Assembly (NCBI RefSeq): GCF_000067165.1
Contig: NC_010162.1
Location: 10,237,001 to 10,301,000 of the forward strand
Length of the DNA: 64,000 nucleotides
Direction: 5' to 3'
Origin: Sorangium cellulosum So ce56
Lineage (GTDB): Bacteria > Myxococcota_A > Polyangia > Polyangiales > Polyangiaceae
Positions 9,081 through 17,808 of the stretch are shown here, one piece after another. The notes under the pieces were generated by a model. It was not told where the DNA came from. It saw only the letters and a list, made by a program, of their open reading frames with translations, and did not search any database. Position 1 is the first letter of the stretch, and each line of letters starts with the position of its first letter. Both the position numbers and the translations under genes were made by a program.

Positions 9081-10018
9081 TCCCGGCGCTGACCGCGCTC
9101 AAGGCCGCGGCCGCGGCGCTGCTCGAGGCGCGCGGCGAGCGCGGGCTCTCCGCCCTCGTCGCCGGCGGGGAGCTCGCGCTCGCCGCCCCGCCCCAGCGGT
9201 GGACGCTGGGGTCGCGCGAGGTGAGCGCGTCGCGCCTCTCGCTGGCCGTCGACGCGCCCGAGTTCGCGGCGCTCACCGCGGATCCGAGCCGCCTCGCGGC
9301 GGTGAAGGAGGCGTTCGCGAGCGCGGTCCGCACGCCGGAGACGGAGCTCGCCGATCTGTCGCTGGTGCTGCGCCTGCCCGGCGTCGGGCGCGGGTGGAGC
9401 CAGATCTACCGGGAGGCCGCCCTCCCGGCGGCGCCGGAGCGGCCGGCTCCGGACGCGGTGCTCGGCGGCGCGGCGGCCCTGCTCGAGGCGTCGGGCGACG
9501 CGCGGGGCGCGGCGATGCTCCGCCGCGCGCGGCTCGAGGCGGCGCAGGTCGCTAGCGGGGGCGCCGCGCTGGTGCGCTGCGTGGTGCGGCTCGAGCCAGC
9601 GGATCGCGCGGCGCTCGACCGCGACGGCGAGCGCGCGGAGCGGCTGCGGCGGGCGGTGCGCGACGCGGGGACGCGCGCCTCCGAGGCGATCGCGTCCGTG
9701 GAGCTCGCCACGGCGCTCTACCCGCTCGGCGGCGCGGCGGCGCCGGAGGCCCGGCTCGCGCGGGCGCTCGCGGCGCGCGGCGCGGTGGCGGTGACCATCC
9801 GCCGCGGTGACGGGCCGGAGGGCGAGGGCGTGGAGCTCGCGGTCGTGGCGTCCGGCGAGCTCATGCGCGTCCGGATCACGGCGGCCCCGGAGCGCGAGCA
9901 CGGCGGCTGGAGAGCCGAGGGGATCCGCGCGATCACCGTCACAGCCGGGGACCTCGCGACGCCGGAGCGGACGGAGGAGCTCGCCGCGCTGCTCTGCGGC
10001 GGCGGCGAGCTCCCGTGA
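9077..10018 (+). CDS. Unknown protein translationally coupled to the SPFH gene
   Basis: The 313-residue product starts with GTG overlapping the stomatin stop by four bases and ends just before the convergent STAS gene. It is Ala/Arg/Leu-rich with strong third-position GC, which supports real coding. It has no membrane helix, signal peptide or recognisable catalytic motif. The middle has LADLSLVLRLPGVGRGWSQI and the C-terminal half looks like alternating strands and helices (ELMRVRITAAPEREHGGW). Coupling suggests a cytoplasmic partner of the SPFH protein, which is inference from context only. I do not recognise the family. Confidence 0.72.
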   Translation: MIPALTALKAAAAALLEARGERGLSALVAGGELALAAPPQRWTLGSREVSASRLSLAVDAPEFAALTADPSRLAAVKEAFASAVRTPETELADLSLVLRLPGVGRGWSQIYREAALPAAPERPAPDAVLGGAAALLEASGDARGAAMLRRARLEAAQVASGGAALVRCVVRLEPADRAALDRDGERAERLRRAVRDAGTRASEAIASVELATALYPLGGAAAPEARLARALAARGAVAVTIRRGDGPEGEGVELAVVASGELMRVRITAAPEREHGGWRAEGIRAITVTAGDLATPERTEELAALLCGGGELP

Positions 10019-10028
10019 CGCGCCGCGG

Positions 10029-11267
10029 TCAGCCCCGCGCCAGCAGGCCGGGCGTCGCGGCGCCTGCGCCGGCGCCGGGCGTCGCAGCGCCGTTGCGCGG
10101 GGGGTTCTCCGGGCGGGTCATGCTCCGGATCGCATGCTGGAGCGCAGCGCGGAGGTTGCGCTGCGTGTTGAGCTGCGAGAGGTCGAGCCCGAGCGCGACC
10201 ATCGTCTGCGCGACGTTCGGCTTGATGCCCGCGACGATCCCGTCCGCCCCGAGCAGCCGGATCGCCGTGACGAGCTCGATCAGGTGGCTCGCGACCTTCG
10301 TGTCGACCACCTCGACGCCCGTCAGGTCGAGGATCGCGAAGCGCGCCTGCTTCTCCACGATCTTCGAGAGCAGGCTGTCCATCACGTCGGCGGTGCGCAT
10401 GCTGTCGACCGTCCCCACCATCGGCAGCGTGAGCACGCCGTCCCAGACCTCGATGATCGGCGTGGAGAGATCGCGAATGACCTTCTGCTGCGCCTCGATC
10501 TGCTGCAGCTGAGCGCGCAGCTCCTCCTCCGTGCGCTTGGACTCCGAGATGTCGAGCGCCAGCCCGAGCACGCCGCACACGGGCCCTCCGCGCTCGTCCT
10601 GGAGCGGGGTGATCCAGTTGTCCCAGTAAGCGCCGAACGCGTCGGTGCGGAAGCCGCGCACCTCCCCGTCGAACCATTGGCGCAGATCCGCGGCGGAGAG
10701 GTTGATGCCAGTCGTTTCCGGCTTGTCCGCATAGATGTCGAACCAGCTGGCCCCGACGAGCTGCCCGGGCTTGAGCCCGGCGGCCCCGAGCCCCTTGCCG
10801 CCGTGATAGAAACAGACTCCCTCCCTGTCGATCGCCCAGAGGACCAGGTTGTCCACGTGCTCGGCGATGCTGTCCAGCATGCGCGCCTTGTCACGGAGGG
10901 TCGCCAGCTCCTTGTCATCGCTCTCGGAGGTCGGCTGGAGCGATCCGAAGACCGCGCTGCGATCGGGCGATCGCCTCGCATTGCACAGCAGCGGCCGATA
11001 CGCCCCGCGCGCGTCGCGGAGGCGGACGCGGAACGAGACGGGCTCGCGGGTCTGCTCGAGCTTCGCCCATGCTGCAAGGAGCGCTGCGCGATCGTCCGGG
11101 TGAGCGAGCTCTGCGAGCGAGGTGCCCCCCTCGCTCGCGGGACCGATGACCTCCCGCAAGGCATCGCTCTGGTGAAGCAGTCCGCCCGCCGCCGAGGCGA
11201 CGAAGAGCAGCTCTGGACAGCTGGCGAAGAACTCCGCGAACAGGGCGTCTGAAGTAACATTCATCAC
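10029..11267 (-). CDS. PAS-PAS-STAS regulatory protein (RsbR-like)
   Basis: The 412-residue soluble protein has two PAS-like regions, at about residues 10-110 (ASCPELLFVASAAGGLLHQS) and 135-240 (DNLVLWAIDREGVCFYHGGK, ending LGLALDISESKR). A short coiled linker and a C-terminal STAS domain at about 270-385 follow, with PIIEVWDGVLTLPMVGTVDS and ILDLTGVEVVDTKVASHLI. This is the layout of RsbR/stressosome-type sensors and related PAS-STAS proteins. The STAS Thr/Ser of the GVEVVDTKVA segment is the usual phosphorylation position. No partner switch kinase (RsbT/RsbW) is nearby. The GTG at 11267 has GGGGAG seven bases upstream; the adjacent ATG at 11264 is an alternative. Confidence 0.9.
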   Translation of the reverse strand: MMNVTSDALFAEFFASCPELLFVASAAGGLLHQSDALREVIGPASEGGTSLAELAHPDDRAALLAAWAKLEQTREPVSFRVRLRDARGAYRPLLCNARRSPDRSAVFGSLQPTSESDDKELATLRDKARMLDSIAEHVDNLVLWAIDREGVCFYHGGKGLGAAGLKPGQLVGASWFDIYADKPETTGINLSAADLRQWFDGEVRGFRTDAFGAYWDNWITPLQDERGGPVCGVLGLALDISESKRTEEELRAQLQQIEAQQKVIRDLSTPIIEVWDGVLTLPMVGTVDSMRTADVMDSLLSKIVEKQARFAILDLTGVEVVDTKVASHLIELVTAIRLLGADGIVAGIKPNVAQTMVALGLDLSQLNTQRNLRAALQHAIRSMTRPENPPRNGAATPGAGAGAATPGLLARG

Positions 11268-11535
11268 ACGAGCACTCCCCTGGAGCTCAGAAAGGCAGCA
11301 GGGTATCGCATGCGACGCTCTCGGGGGAAGACAGTCGGACGCAGCGGCTCATGGCGACGGGGCACGTACGACGACATCTACAACGACGTATGAGAGAGGA
11401 CGACGTTACGCGCCGCACAGCCGGCTGGGAGCGTGAAAACACCCACTCTTTCCTGGATTATGGTCGCTGGTTCGTCGCCGTTCGCAACGTCGAGCTCAGG
11501 GATCGGCAGGCTGCCGCGGCGGCGAGCCCCTGCGC

Positions 11536-12153
11536 TCACCGCTCCGCCAGCCGCTCGGCGAGCCACGCCGGATACCCCTTCGATTCAATGGACGTGAGGC
11601 CGAGGTCGGGTACCTCCACGAACACCGCGCGGCCCACGGCGTAGAGCGCTTCCAGCAGGATCGCTGGCGGACCGAACGCCTCGAGGCCCAGCGACCAGGC
11701 CGCCGGAGCAGCCGCGCCCTCGCCTTCCGCCACGGCGACGCGCGTCAGCTCGACAGCGCACCCGGCTCCGGGGTGCGCGCCGTCCATCACCTCGACGGCG
11801 CGCCCGCCCACCAGCCCGAACACCCGCACGCGGCGCTCCTTCGTGAGAGTCGTCCACCCGCTGTCATCGTCGTCCGTCGACGAGACGGTGAGCTTCGTCC
11901 ACCGCTCCAGCTCACCCAGCACCGTGGGAGAGAGGTGGATGGATCCGAAGGTGCAGACCCGAAACTTGACCTCCAGGCCCTTCGGCCGCCCGCCGCGCTT
12001 CTTGATCCCGAGATCGGCGCGCCGGAGGCGCCGGTAGCGGTCATGCCGGGGCGCCTCGGAGAACGCACGCGAGAACCACGACACGAGCCGCGCCGCCCGA
12101 GCGTCGTCCGCAGGCAGAAACCAGCGGACTTCGATGCTCTCCCGGATGTCCAT
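11536..12153 (-). CDS. Unknown conserved-looking cytoplasmic protein
   Basis: The 205-residue frame starts at an ATG with GGAGG six bases upstream, and the composition fits real coding. It begins MDIRESIEVRWFLPADD and contains RHDRYRRLRRADLGIKKRGG followed by GLEVKFRVCTFGSIHL. This charged pattern loosely recalls a polyphosphate-binding tunnel fold (CYTH), but I cannot confirm it. The C-terminal half is hydrophobic in patches without a membrane helix. No function is assigned. It stands alone between the STAS gene and a small membrane protein. Confidence 0.72.
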   Translation of the reverse strand: MDIRESIEVRWFLPADDARAARLVSWFSRAFSEAPRHDRYRRLRRADLGIKKRGGRPKGLEVKFRVCTFGSIHLSPTVLGELERWTKLTVSSTDDDDSGWTTLTKERRVRVFGLVGGRAVEVMDGAHPGAGCAVELTRVAVAEGEGAAAPAAWSLGLEAFGPPAILLEALYAVGRAVFVEVPDLGLTSIESKGYPAWLAERLAER

Positions 12154-12321
12154 GGCGTCCTCCCGGCCGCGCGCTGGCGGCGCGTCCGCGCCACCGCCTC
12201 CATGATGCCAGAAACGGGGGCACGTGCCGCCGGCGCGGCGAAGGTAGGATCTCAGGTCGGGCTGCCTTCCGCCGGAGCACGCACGGCTGCAGGCGGGCGA
12301 GCGCCCCTGCGCGTCTCTGGC

Positions 12322-12705
12322 TCAGGCCCTCGACGACGCCCGGTACGAGTCGGACACGACCTTCTTTGCGAAGTCGATGATCGGCTCCCTGGGGACGTTC
12401 TGGATCGCATACTTGACCGCGTAGCCGCCGGCGAGGACGGTGAGCTGGCGCAGGATCTTTGAGCTGGCGAGCACGCCAATCGCAAACGCCGCTCCGCCGA
12501 TCGCGATCGGGACGATGTACGGGACGTCCTTGACCTTGGTCTGGATGTCCTTGGCGAACTTCAGCAGCATGTCGAGGCTCACCGCGCCCTCGCCCCCCTG
12601 CGTCTGCGGCGCGCCAGCCTCGTGAGAGCCGGACTCCTGCGAGCCGCCCTCGTAAATCCCGTTCTTGTACCCGCCTGAAGTGTACTGGTCGTTACCGATA
12701 CTCAT
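12322..12705 (-). CDS. Small membrane-associated protein of unknown function
   Basis: The 127-residue product starts MSIGNDQYTSGGYKNG with GAGG upstream. The first 45 residues are Gly/Ser/Glu-rich and look disordered. A helix LDMLLKFAKDIQTKVKDV leads into a hydrophobic segment IVPIAIGGAAFAIGVLASS (about residues 66-84), followed by a second weaker apolar stretch and an amphipathic end. A single or double membrane insertion is likely. No family is recognised. Confidence 0.72.
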   Translation of the reverse strand: MSIGNDQYTSGGYKNGIYEGGSQESGSHEAGAPQTQGGEGAVSLDMLLKFAKDIQTKVKDVPYIVPIAIGGAAFAIGVLASSKILRQLTVLAGGYAVKYAIQNVPREPIIDFAKKVVSDSYRASSRA

Positions 12706-13166
12706 AGCGCTCTACCTCGTCCTGAGATGATGAGCCACGGAAGTGGCGATAGCTCCCGGCGCCATGCGAAGCACATACCAGCCGCAAGCGCCGGGGCGGC
12801 CGGCGCGCTGCCACGCGTACGCCCGCGCGGCTCGCGCGGCAGCGGGCGAGCCGCTTGCTCCAGCGGCGAGCGCGCTCGCAGGCGAGGGCGCCCGCCTGCG
12901 ATGAGGCAACTTGGCCGGGCGTGGCAAATGATCCCACATCGATCGGCTCACACGATATCGGCTCGCATCGGAGGAGAGGCTGGCCCTGCAAACCTCGAAT
13001 GCGGCGGGCTGCCGCCACGCTCATGCAGGCGACGCTCGTGCTCGAGCAGCACCGCTGACGAGCGCTCGGCGCGAGCGTGGAGCACCGGTTGCACGCTGCG
13101 GCTCCGACCGACGCGCGCGCGACGGAGCTCGCTCCCGGCACACGCCTTGCGTGAGCTGCCTTACCC
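12706..13166. other. Intergenic region upstream of the KimA-like gene
   Basis: The 461 bases lie between divergent genes. Open frames here are low-quality shadows without ribosome sites. A short near-duplicate, ATCGGCTCACACG next to ATCGGCTCGCATCGG, occurs near 12940-12975. I looked for a structured leader such as the c-di-AMP riboswitch known upstream of some kimA genes and could not identify one by eye. Confidence 0.4.
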
Positions 13167-15053
13167 ATGTCGCTCATGACGGTGCTGTTCGGCCGGCGGC
13201 TGGCCTCGGATGAAGAGGAGAAGGAACAGATCGGCCCGCTCTCCGGGATCCCGGTCCTGGGCCTCGACGCGCTCGCTTCCGCGTCGTACGGCCCCGAGGC
13301 CGCGCTCACCGTGCTCCTCCCCCTCGGCGCGCTCGGCGTCCACTACATCGTGCCGCTCAGCGCCTTGGTCATCGGGTTGCTCGCGATCGTCTACGTATCG
13401 TACCGCCAGACGATCGCCGCGTACCCGAACGGCGGCGGCTCGTACATCGTCGCGAAGGAGAACCTCGGCACGCGCGCCGGCCTCGTCGCGGCGGCGGCGC
13501 TGCTCATCGACTACGTGCTCAACGTGGCGGTCGCCATCTCCGCGGGGGTGGGCGCGCTGGTCTCCGCGGTGCCCTCGCTCCTGCCCCACACCCTGGGCCT
13601 CTGCCTCGCCGTCCTCGTCGTGCTCACCGCGGCCAACCTGCGCGGGCTCCGCACCGCAGGCCTCGTGTTCCTGGTGCCGACGTACGCATTCCTCGGCTGT
13701 CTCTTCGCGGTGATCGGGATCGGGATCGGGAAGACGATCCTCCACGGAGGGCACCCGCCGCCCGTGGTCGCGCCGCCCTCGCTGCCGGTCGCGCTCGGGA
13801 CCGCGAGCCTGGCGCTCCTCTGCCACTCTTTCGCGAGCGGGTGCACCGCGATGACCGGCGTGGAAGCGGTGAGCAACGGCGTTCCTGCCTTTCGCAAGCC
13901 GAGCAGCGAGCAGGCGCGCCGGACGCTCTCCTACATCGTCGCCTCGCTCGGCATCCTGCTCGCCGGGATCGCGATCCTCGCGCGGGCATACGGCATCACC
14001 GCCACCGAGCCCGGCAAGAGCGGCTATCAGAGCATCGTCTCGCAGATCGTCGGCGCGGTCGTGGGGCGCGGCCCGTTCTACTACGTGACCCTGGCCGCCG
14101 TGGTGGCGGTGCTCATGCTCTCGGCCAACACCAGCTTCGCCGACTTCCCGCGCCTCGGTCAGCTCCTCGCGCTCGATCGCTTCCTGCCCGAGCCCTTCAT
14201 CCACCGCGGCAGGCGCCTCGCCTTCTCCTACGGAATCGGCGTCCTCGCCGGGCTCTCGGCCCTCCTGCTCGTCGTCTTCCAGGGCATCACCGACGCCCTC
14301 ATCCCGCTCTTCGCGGTGGGCGCGTTCCTCGCCTTCACGATGTCGCAGGCGGGGATGACCGCGCACTGGCGCAGGGTCGGCGGCAAGCGCTCCCGGCTCC
14401 ACCTCGCCGTCAACGCGACCGGCGCCACGGCCACGGCCGTCACGCTCGTCGTCATCATCATCTCGAAGTTCACCGAGGGGGCGTGGATCTCGACCCTGCT
14501 CGTGCTCGGGGCTTTTCTCATCTTCTGCAATGTGCGACGCCACTACAAGCGCATCGACGAGGCGGTTCGCGCCCGCGCGCCGCTCGACCTCACCCCGCCT
14601 CCGCCGCCGATCGTGGTGGTCCCGATCAGGCGCTGGGATCTCGTGGCGCAGAAGGGGCTCCGCTTCGCGCTCCGTCTCTCGCCCGAGGTCTACGCGCTCC
14701 AGGTGCTCCTCGACGATCCTCGCGTCGAGGACCTGAGCGGCGAATGGCACGATCTGGTGGAGGAGCCCGCGAAGGAGAAGGGGGTGCCGGCGCCGCGGCT
14801 CTCGGTGGTGCGGTCTCGCTACCGGCGGCTCTTCAGGCCGCTGCTCCGCTTCGTCACGACCCTCGCGCACGCCCACCCGGACCGGCAGGTGGCAGTCGTC
14901 GTGCCAGAGGTGATCGAGTCACGCTGGTACCATTACCTGCTCCACAACCACACGGCATCGGTCCTCAAATGGCTCCTTCTCTTCCGGGGCGGGAAGGGCA
15001 TCGTGATCGTCAACACGCCTTTTTATATGCCCGATGCACCGGAGGCCGCCTGA
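13167..15053 (+). CDS. kimA: KimA/YdaO-like APC-superfamily potassium transporter
   Basis: The 628-residue protein has about twelve membrane helices of the APC fold (residues about 25-450), beginning with the conserved ALASASYGPEAALTVLL and AYPNGGGSYIVAKENLG. After the last helix is a cytoplasmic domain of roughly 150 residues (VVVPIRRWDLVAQKGLRFAL and onward) that looks like a universal-stress-type fold. KimA transporters have this layout and import K+ with protons. Amino-acid permeases of the same superfamily are the alternative, but the tail domain favours KimA. The ATG at 13167 gives MSLMTVLFGRRL. Confidence 0.83.
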   Translation: MSLMTVLFGRRLASDEEEKEQIGPLSGIPVLGLDALASASYGPEAALTVLLPLGALGVHYIVPLSALVIGLLAIVYVSYRQTIAAYPNGGGSYIVAKENLGTRAGLVAAAALLIDYVLNVAVAISAGVGALVSAVPSLLPHTLGLCLAVLVVLTAANLRGLRTAGLVFLVPTYAFLGCLFAVIGIGIGKTILHGGHPPPVVAPPSLPVALGTASLALLCHSFASGCTAMTGVEAVSNGVPAFRKPSSEQARRTLSYIVASLGILLAGIAILARAYGITATEPGKSGYQSIVSQIVGAVVGRGPFYYVTLAAVVAVLMLSANTSFADFPRLGQLLALDRFLPEPFIHRGRRLAFSYGIGVLAGLSALLLVVFQGITDALIPLFAVGAFLAFTMSQAGMTAHWRRVGGKRSRLHLAVNATGATATAVTLVVIIISKFTEGAWISTLLVLGAFLIFCNVRRHYKRIDEAVRARAPLDLTPPPPPIVVVPIRRWDLVAQKGLRFALRLSPEVYALQVLLDDPRVEDLSGEWHDLVEEPAKEKGVPAPRLSVVRSRYRRLFRPLLRFVTTLAHAHPDRQVAVVVPEVIESRWYHYLLHNHTASVLKWLLLFRGGKGIVIVNTPFYMPDAPEAA

Positions 15054-15084
15054 TCGTCGCGCGCGACCACGCCGGCCCGAGGCC

Positions 15085-16044
15085 TCACCACCACGAGCGC
15101 TGGCGGGCGAGCGAGACGATCGCGGCCGAGAGCTTGCGCGGGTCGTGGCGAATCAGCTTGCCGCCGAACAGCAGGTCGGCAGGGACGAGGAGGTCGGAGG
15201 CGAGCGGTTTGTCCGGCGAGGTCACGACCGGCTCAGAGCCGGCGGAGGCGTACTCCTCGAGGCCCTCGGAGGGCCAGACGTCGTTGACGAGCACCGCGTC
15301 GAGCCGGGCCTCGCCGAGGTACATGGCGATGGTCCCCACGAAGTCCTCGACCGTGTAGCCGGGGGTCTCGTTGGGCTTCGTCATCAGGTTGCACACGAAC
15401 ATCGCGCGGGCGCGGCTCGCCGCGATGGCCTCGCGCACCCCCTTGACCAGGAGGTTCGGCACGAGGCTCGTGTAAAGATCTCCCGGCCCGAGGATGATGA
15501 GATCGGCCTCCGCGATCGCGTCGAGCGCCGCTGGATACGCCTGGGCCTCGGGATCCAGATAGACCGAGAGCACCGGCGCATCGAGCATGTCGGAGAGGTT
15601 GTCAATCGACGCTTCGCCGCGGATGGTCCGGTCGTTCTCGAGGTGCATCACGAGATCGACGTGATCCATCGTGACCGGGAGAACGCGGTTCTTGACGGAG
15701 AAGATCTCGTGCAGGCGCTCGACCGTGAGGGGGAGCGAGCCGGTGAGCTCCTGCACCGCGGTGAATATCAGGTTGCGCAGGGTGTGCCCCCCGAGGCTCC
15801 CCGAGCGGAAGCGGTGGCCGAGCAGCTCCTTCAGCGCTTCCGGGTGCTCGGACAGGGCGACGAGGCAACGCGTGAAGTCGCCTGGCGGCAGGAGGCCGTA
15901 CTCGTCCCGGAGCCTCCCGGAGCTCCCGCCCGAGTCCATCATGGTCACGATCGCGGTGATGCGGACGCTCAGGTCACGCAGGCCGGTGAGGAGCGTGTAA
16001 TGGCCCGTCCCCCCTCCCACGGTCACGATCTTCGGCGTCGCCAT
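15085..16044 (-). CDS. yvcK: YvcK/CofD-like protein (gluconeogenesis/morphogenesis factor family)
   Basis: The 319-residue protein begins MATPKIVTVGGGTGHYTLL, with the CofD-type nucleotide loop at residues 8-14. It continues with MMDSGGSSGRLRDEYGLLPP and NLIFTAVQELTGSLP, then ADLIILGPGDLYTSLVPNLLV in the centre and NLMTKPNETPGYTVEDF near the end. YvcK proteins bind UDP-sugars and influence cell-envelope synthesis and carbon switching. True CofD transferases act in F420 synthesis, but no F420 genes are seen, so YvcK is preferred. An upstream ATG at 16062 is in frame, but the family start is at the one used. The ribosome site is weak in both cases. Confidence 0.9.
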   Translation of the reverse strand: MATPKIVTVGGGTGHYTLLTGLRDLSVRITAIVTMMDSGGSSGRLRDEYGLLPPGDFTRCLVALSEHPEALKELLGHRFRSGSLGGHTLRNLIFTAVQELTGSLPLTVERLHEIFSVKNRVLPVTMDHVDLVMHLENDRTIRGEASIDNLSDMLDAPVLSVYLDPEAQAYPAALDAIAEADLIILGPGDLYTSLVPNLLVKGVREAIAASRARAMFVCNLMTKPNETPGYTVEDFVGTIAMYLGEARLDAVLVNDVWPSEGLEEYASAGSEPVVTSPDKPLASDLLVPADLLFGGKLIRHDPRKLSAAIVSLARQRSWW

Positions 16045-16089
16045 GGGGGAGCAGGCTACCATGCGGACGAGCGGGGCCGATACCGACCG

Positions 16090-17106
16090 TCAGGCCGCCG
16101 AGATCTCGACGCGCGGCTGCGGCGCGCACTTCGCGAGGCGGCGCGACGCGACGGCGTGGTACGTGGGCGCGATCTCGGCGCTGTAGCAGCGCCTCCCTGC
16201 GTTGAAGGCCGCCACCGCGACGGAGCAGAGCCCCCCGAATGGCTCCCAGACGACATCGCCTGGATCGGACGATGCGCGGATGATGCGATCGAGCAGCTTG
16301 AGGGGCTTCTGGTTGCCGTGGATCGACCGGGTGTCCTCCTTGAAGCGTTCGGGGCCGCGGACCGCCGGCTCCTGCCAGACGTTGGTCACGCCGACCTCGC
16401 AATGGAACTTGGCTCTCAGGGTAGCCCACTCCTCGCCCGTCAACGGCCGCTTGCCATCGACCGAGAAGTAGGGTCGCCCCTCGGGGCGGCCGTGCGCGTT
16501 CGCGAAGGCGGCGATCTGCTCGAACGCCGAGGCCGGGGGGTAATACCAGAGGTGGCAGCGGGTGAAGTACTTCCTCGTGGCCGCGTTCTTCACGCCGCAT
16601 GCCTCGTTCGTCTGGCGCAGGGGGAGGCCCGAGCGCTCCCATTCATGCCGCAGCCAGGTCTTGAGGGGCAGCCGCACGCCGGCGCTCTCCAGGAGGACCT
16701 TGCGCACGTACTGCACGCACACCTCGCTCACCACGGGGAACTTGCGCAGGGTCCGGGTGTTCGCGTTGCCCGCGATGTGGGCGATTCCCTTGTCCCAGAC
16801 GTGGCAGGTCCGGTACTCCCAGCCGTGCTGCTCGAGCAGCGGGTGAACCGTCGCCCAGCCGATCTCCGTCCCCCAGAACCAGAGGGTGGCGGACGGCAAG
16901 GCGCGCTCCGACCAGACGGCGACGTGGGGCGCGTACCAGGCGGCGAGCCCGTCGTGCGTCGGGGGATCGCCGGGAAAACCGGAGACACCATAAGCACCGT
17001 CGGAGACAATCACGGTGGGTCTCGGCCAGGAGGCGTAGTGCTCCAGCGCGTCGCCGAGCGTCAGGGTGGGGTGGAGGTTGGTCGATGCGCGCTTCACGGG
17101 GGGCAC
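16090..17106 (-). CDS. Orphan N4/N6 DNA methyltransferase
   Basis: The roughly 338-residue protein carries methylase motifs in beta-class order. A motif-IV-like segment TVIVSDGAYG lies near residue 35, where the usual form is DPPY or SPPY. Near the C-terminus GNQKPLKLLDRIIRASSDPG leads to the AdoMet-binding motif I variant VVWEPFGGLCSVAVAAF, ending with a RRCYSAEIAPTYH segment. The region between them holds the target-recognition part with TLWFWGTEIG. No restriction endonuclease or specificity subunit is adjacent. GTG at 17106 was chosen with a weak GGATGG upstream; GTG at 17097 and TTG at 17118 are alternatives. The recognition sequence cannot be predicted. Confidence 0.85.
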   Translation of the reverse strand: MPPVKRASTNLHPTLTLGDALEHYASWPRPTVIVSDGAYGVSGFPGDPPTHDGLAAWYAPHVAVWSERALPSATLWFWGTEIGWATVHPLLEQHGWEYRTCHVWDKGIAHIAGNANTRTLRKFPVVSEVCVQYVRKVLLESAGVRLPLKTWLRHEWERSGLPLRQTNEACGVKNAATRKYFTRCHLWYYPPASAFEQIAAFANAHGRPEGRPYFSVDGKRPLTGEEWATLRAKFHCEVGVTNVWQEPAVRGPERFKEDTRSIHGNQKPLKLLDRIIRASSDPGDVVWEPFGGLCSVAVAAFNAGRRCYSAEIAPTYHAVASRRLAKCAPQPRVEISAA

Positions 17107-17278
17107 GCGGCCATCCAATCGAACTGCGCGGATCTGTCAACAAAACGGCGGAGTTCGTCCCCGGCGAGCCGCCAGGACCCGCGCGCCACGCGGCGCGGGC
17201 GGGCGCGCTTCGCCAGCGAGCGCGAGCCCCGAGCGCCCGGGATGGGCCGATCCGTGCGACATCGCCGCCCTCCAGTCG

Positions 17279-17480
17279 ACGTCGGGCGCAACGTCGGACG
17301 CAACGTCGGTCGCGTCGGGCGCAACCTCGGTCGCGACGGCCACGGCCACGCGTCGGGCGCAACCTCGGTCGCGTCGGGGGCCGTCGGGCGCAACGTCGGT
17401 CGCGTCGGGCGCAACCTCGGTCGCGACGGCCACGGCCACGCGTCGGGCGCAACGTCGGTCGCAACGTCGGTCGCGACGGC
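17279..17480 (+). repeat. Array A of the CAACSTCGGTC repeat family, 90-bp higher-order unit
   Basis: CAACSTCGGTC occurs at 17301, 17322, 17360, 17391, 17412, 17450 and 17462, with a variant (CAACGTCGGAC) near 17290. Spacers are built from GCGTCGGGCG and CGACGGCCACGGCCACGCG. A block of about 62 bases starting at 17300 recurs at 17390, giving a 90-bp period. The array lies between the divergent methyltransferase and the secreted protein gene. All frames are Arg/Gly-rich and no ribosome site is seen, so it is treated as non-coding. The rest of the 17107-17808 gap shows no gene. Confidence 0.9.
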
Positions 17481-17808
17481 CGCGCCCTCTCCGTACCGGC
17501 CGTGATCCCGGCGCCACCGCAGCGCCGCCCCTGCGGTGGGCATCGACGCGCGGATCTGCGAAGACGTGCACGGAGGTCGCCGCGAGGAGACAGCCTGTGG
17601 AAATGAGGGGAATACTATCCACGCAGAATCGCGCACGGCCCGCGTGCCGCCTTCGTACCGGTGATTGAAGAGATCGCTCGTTCGGCGTATGTTCGGTGGC
17701 TTGGTGCGCAACTTCGCTTTGCCGGCGCTCCGCGGCGATGCCCGCGATGAGGCCGACACCGGTGTGACCAGCCTACGCGGGGCCATCGATTCCACACGGG
17801 AGGAAATC

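Noticed and set aside
12706..13166. c-di-AMP riboswitch upstream of the KimA-like gene
   Set aside because: No conserved ydaO-type core could be recognised in the sequence.
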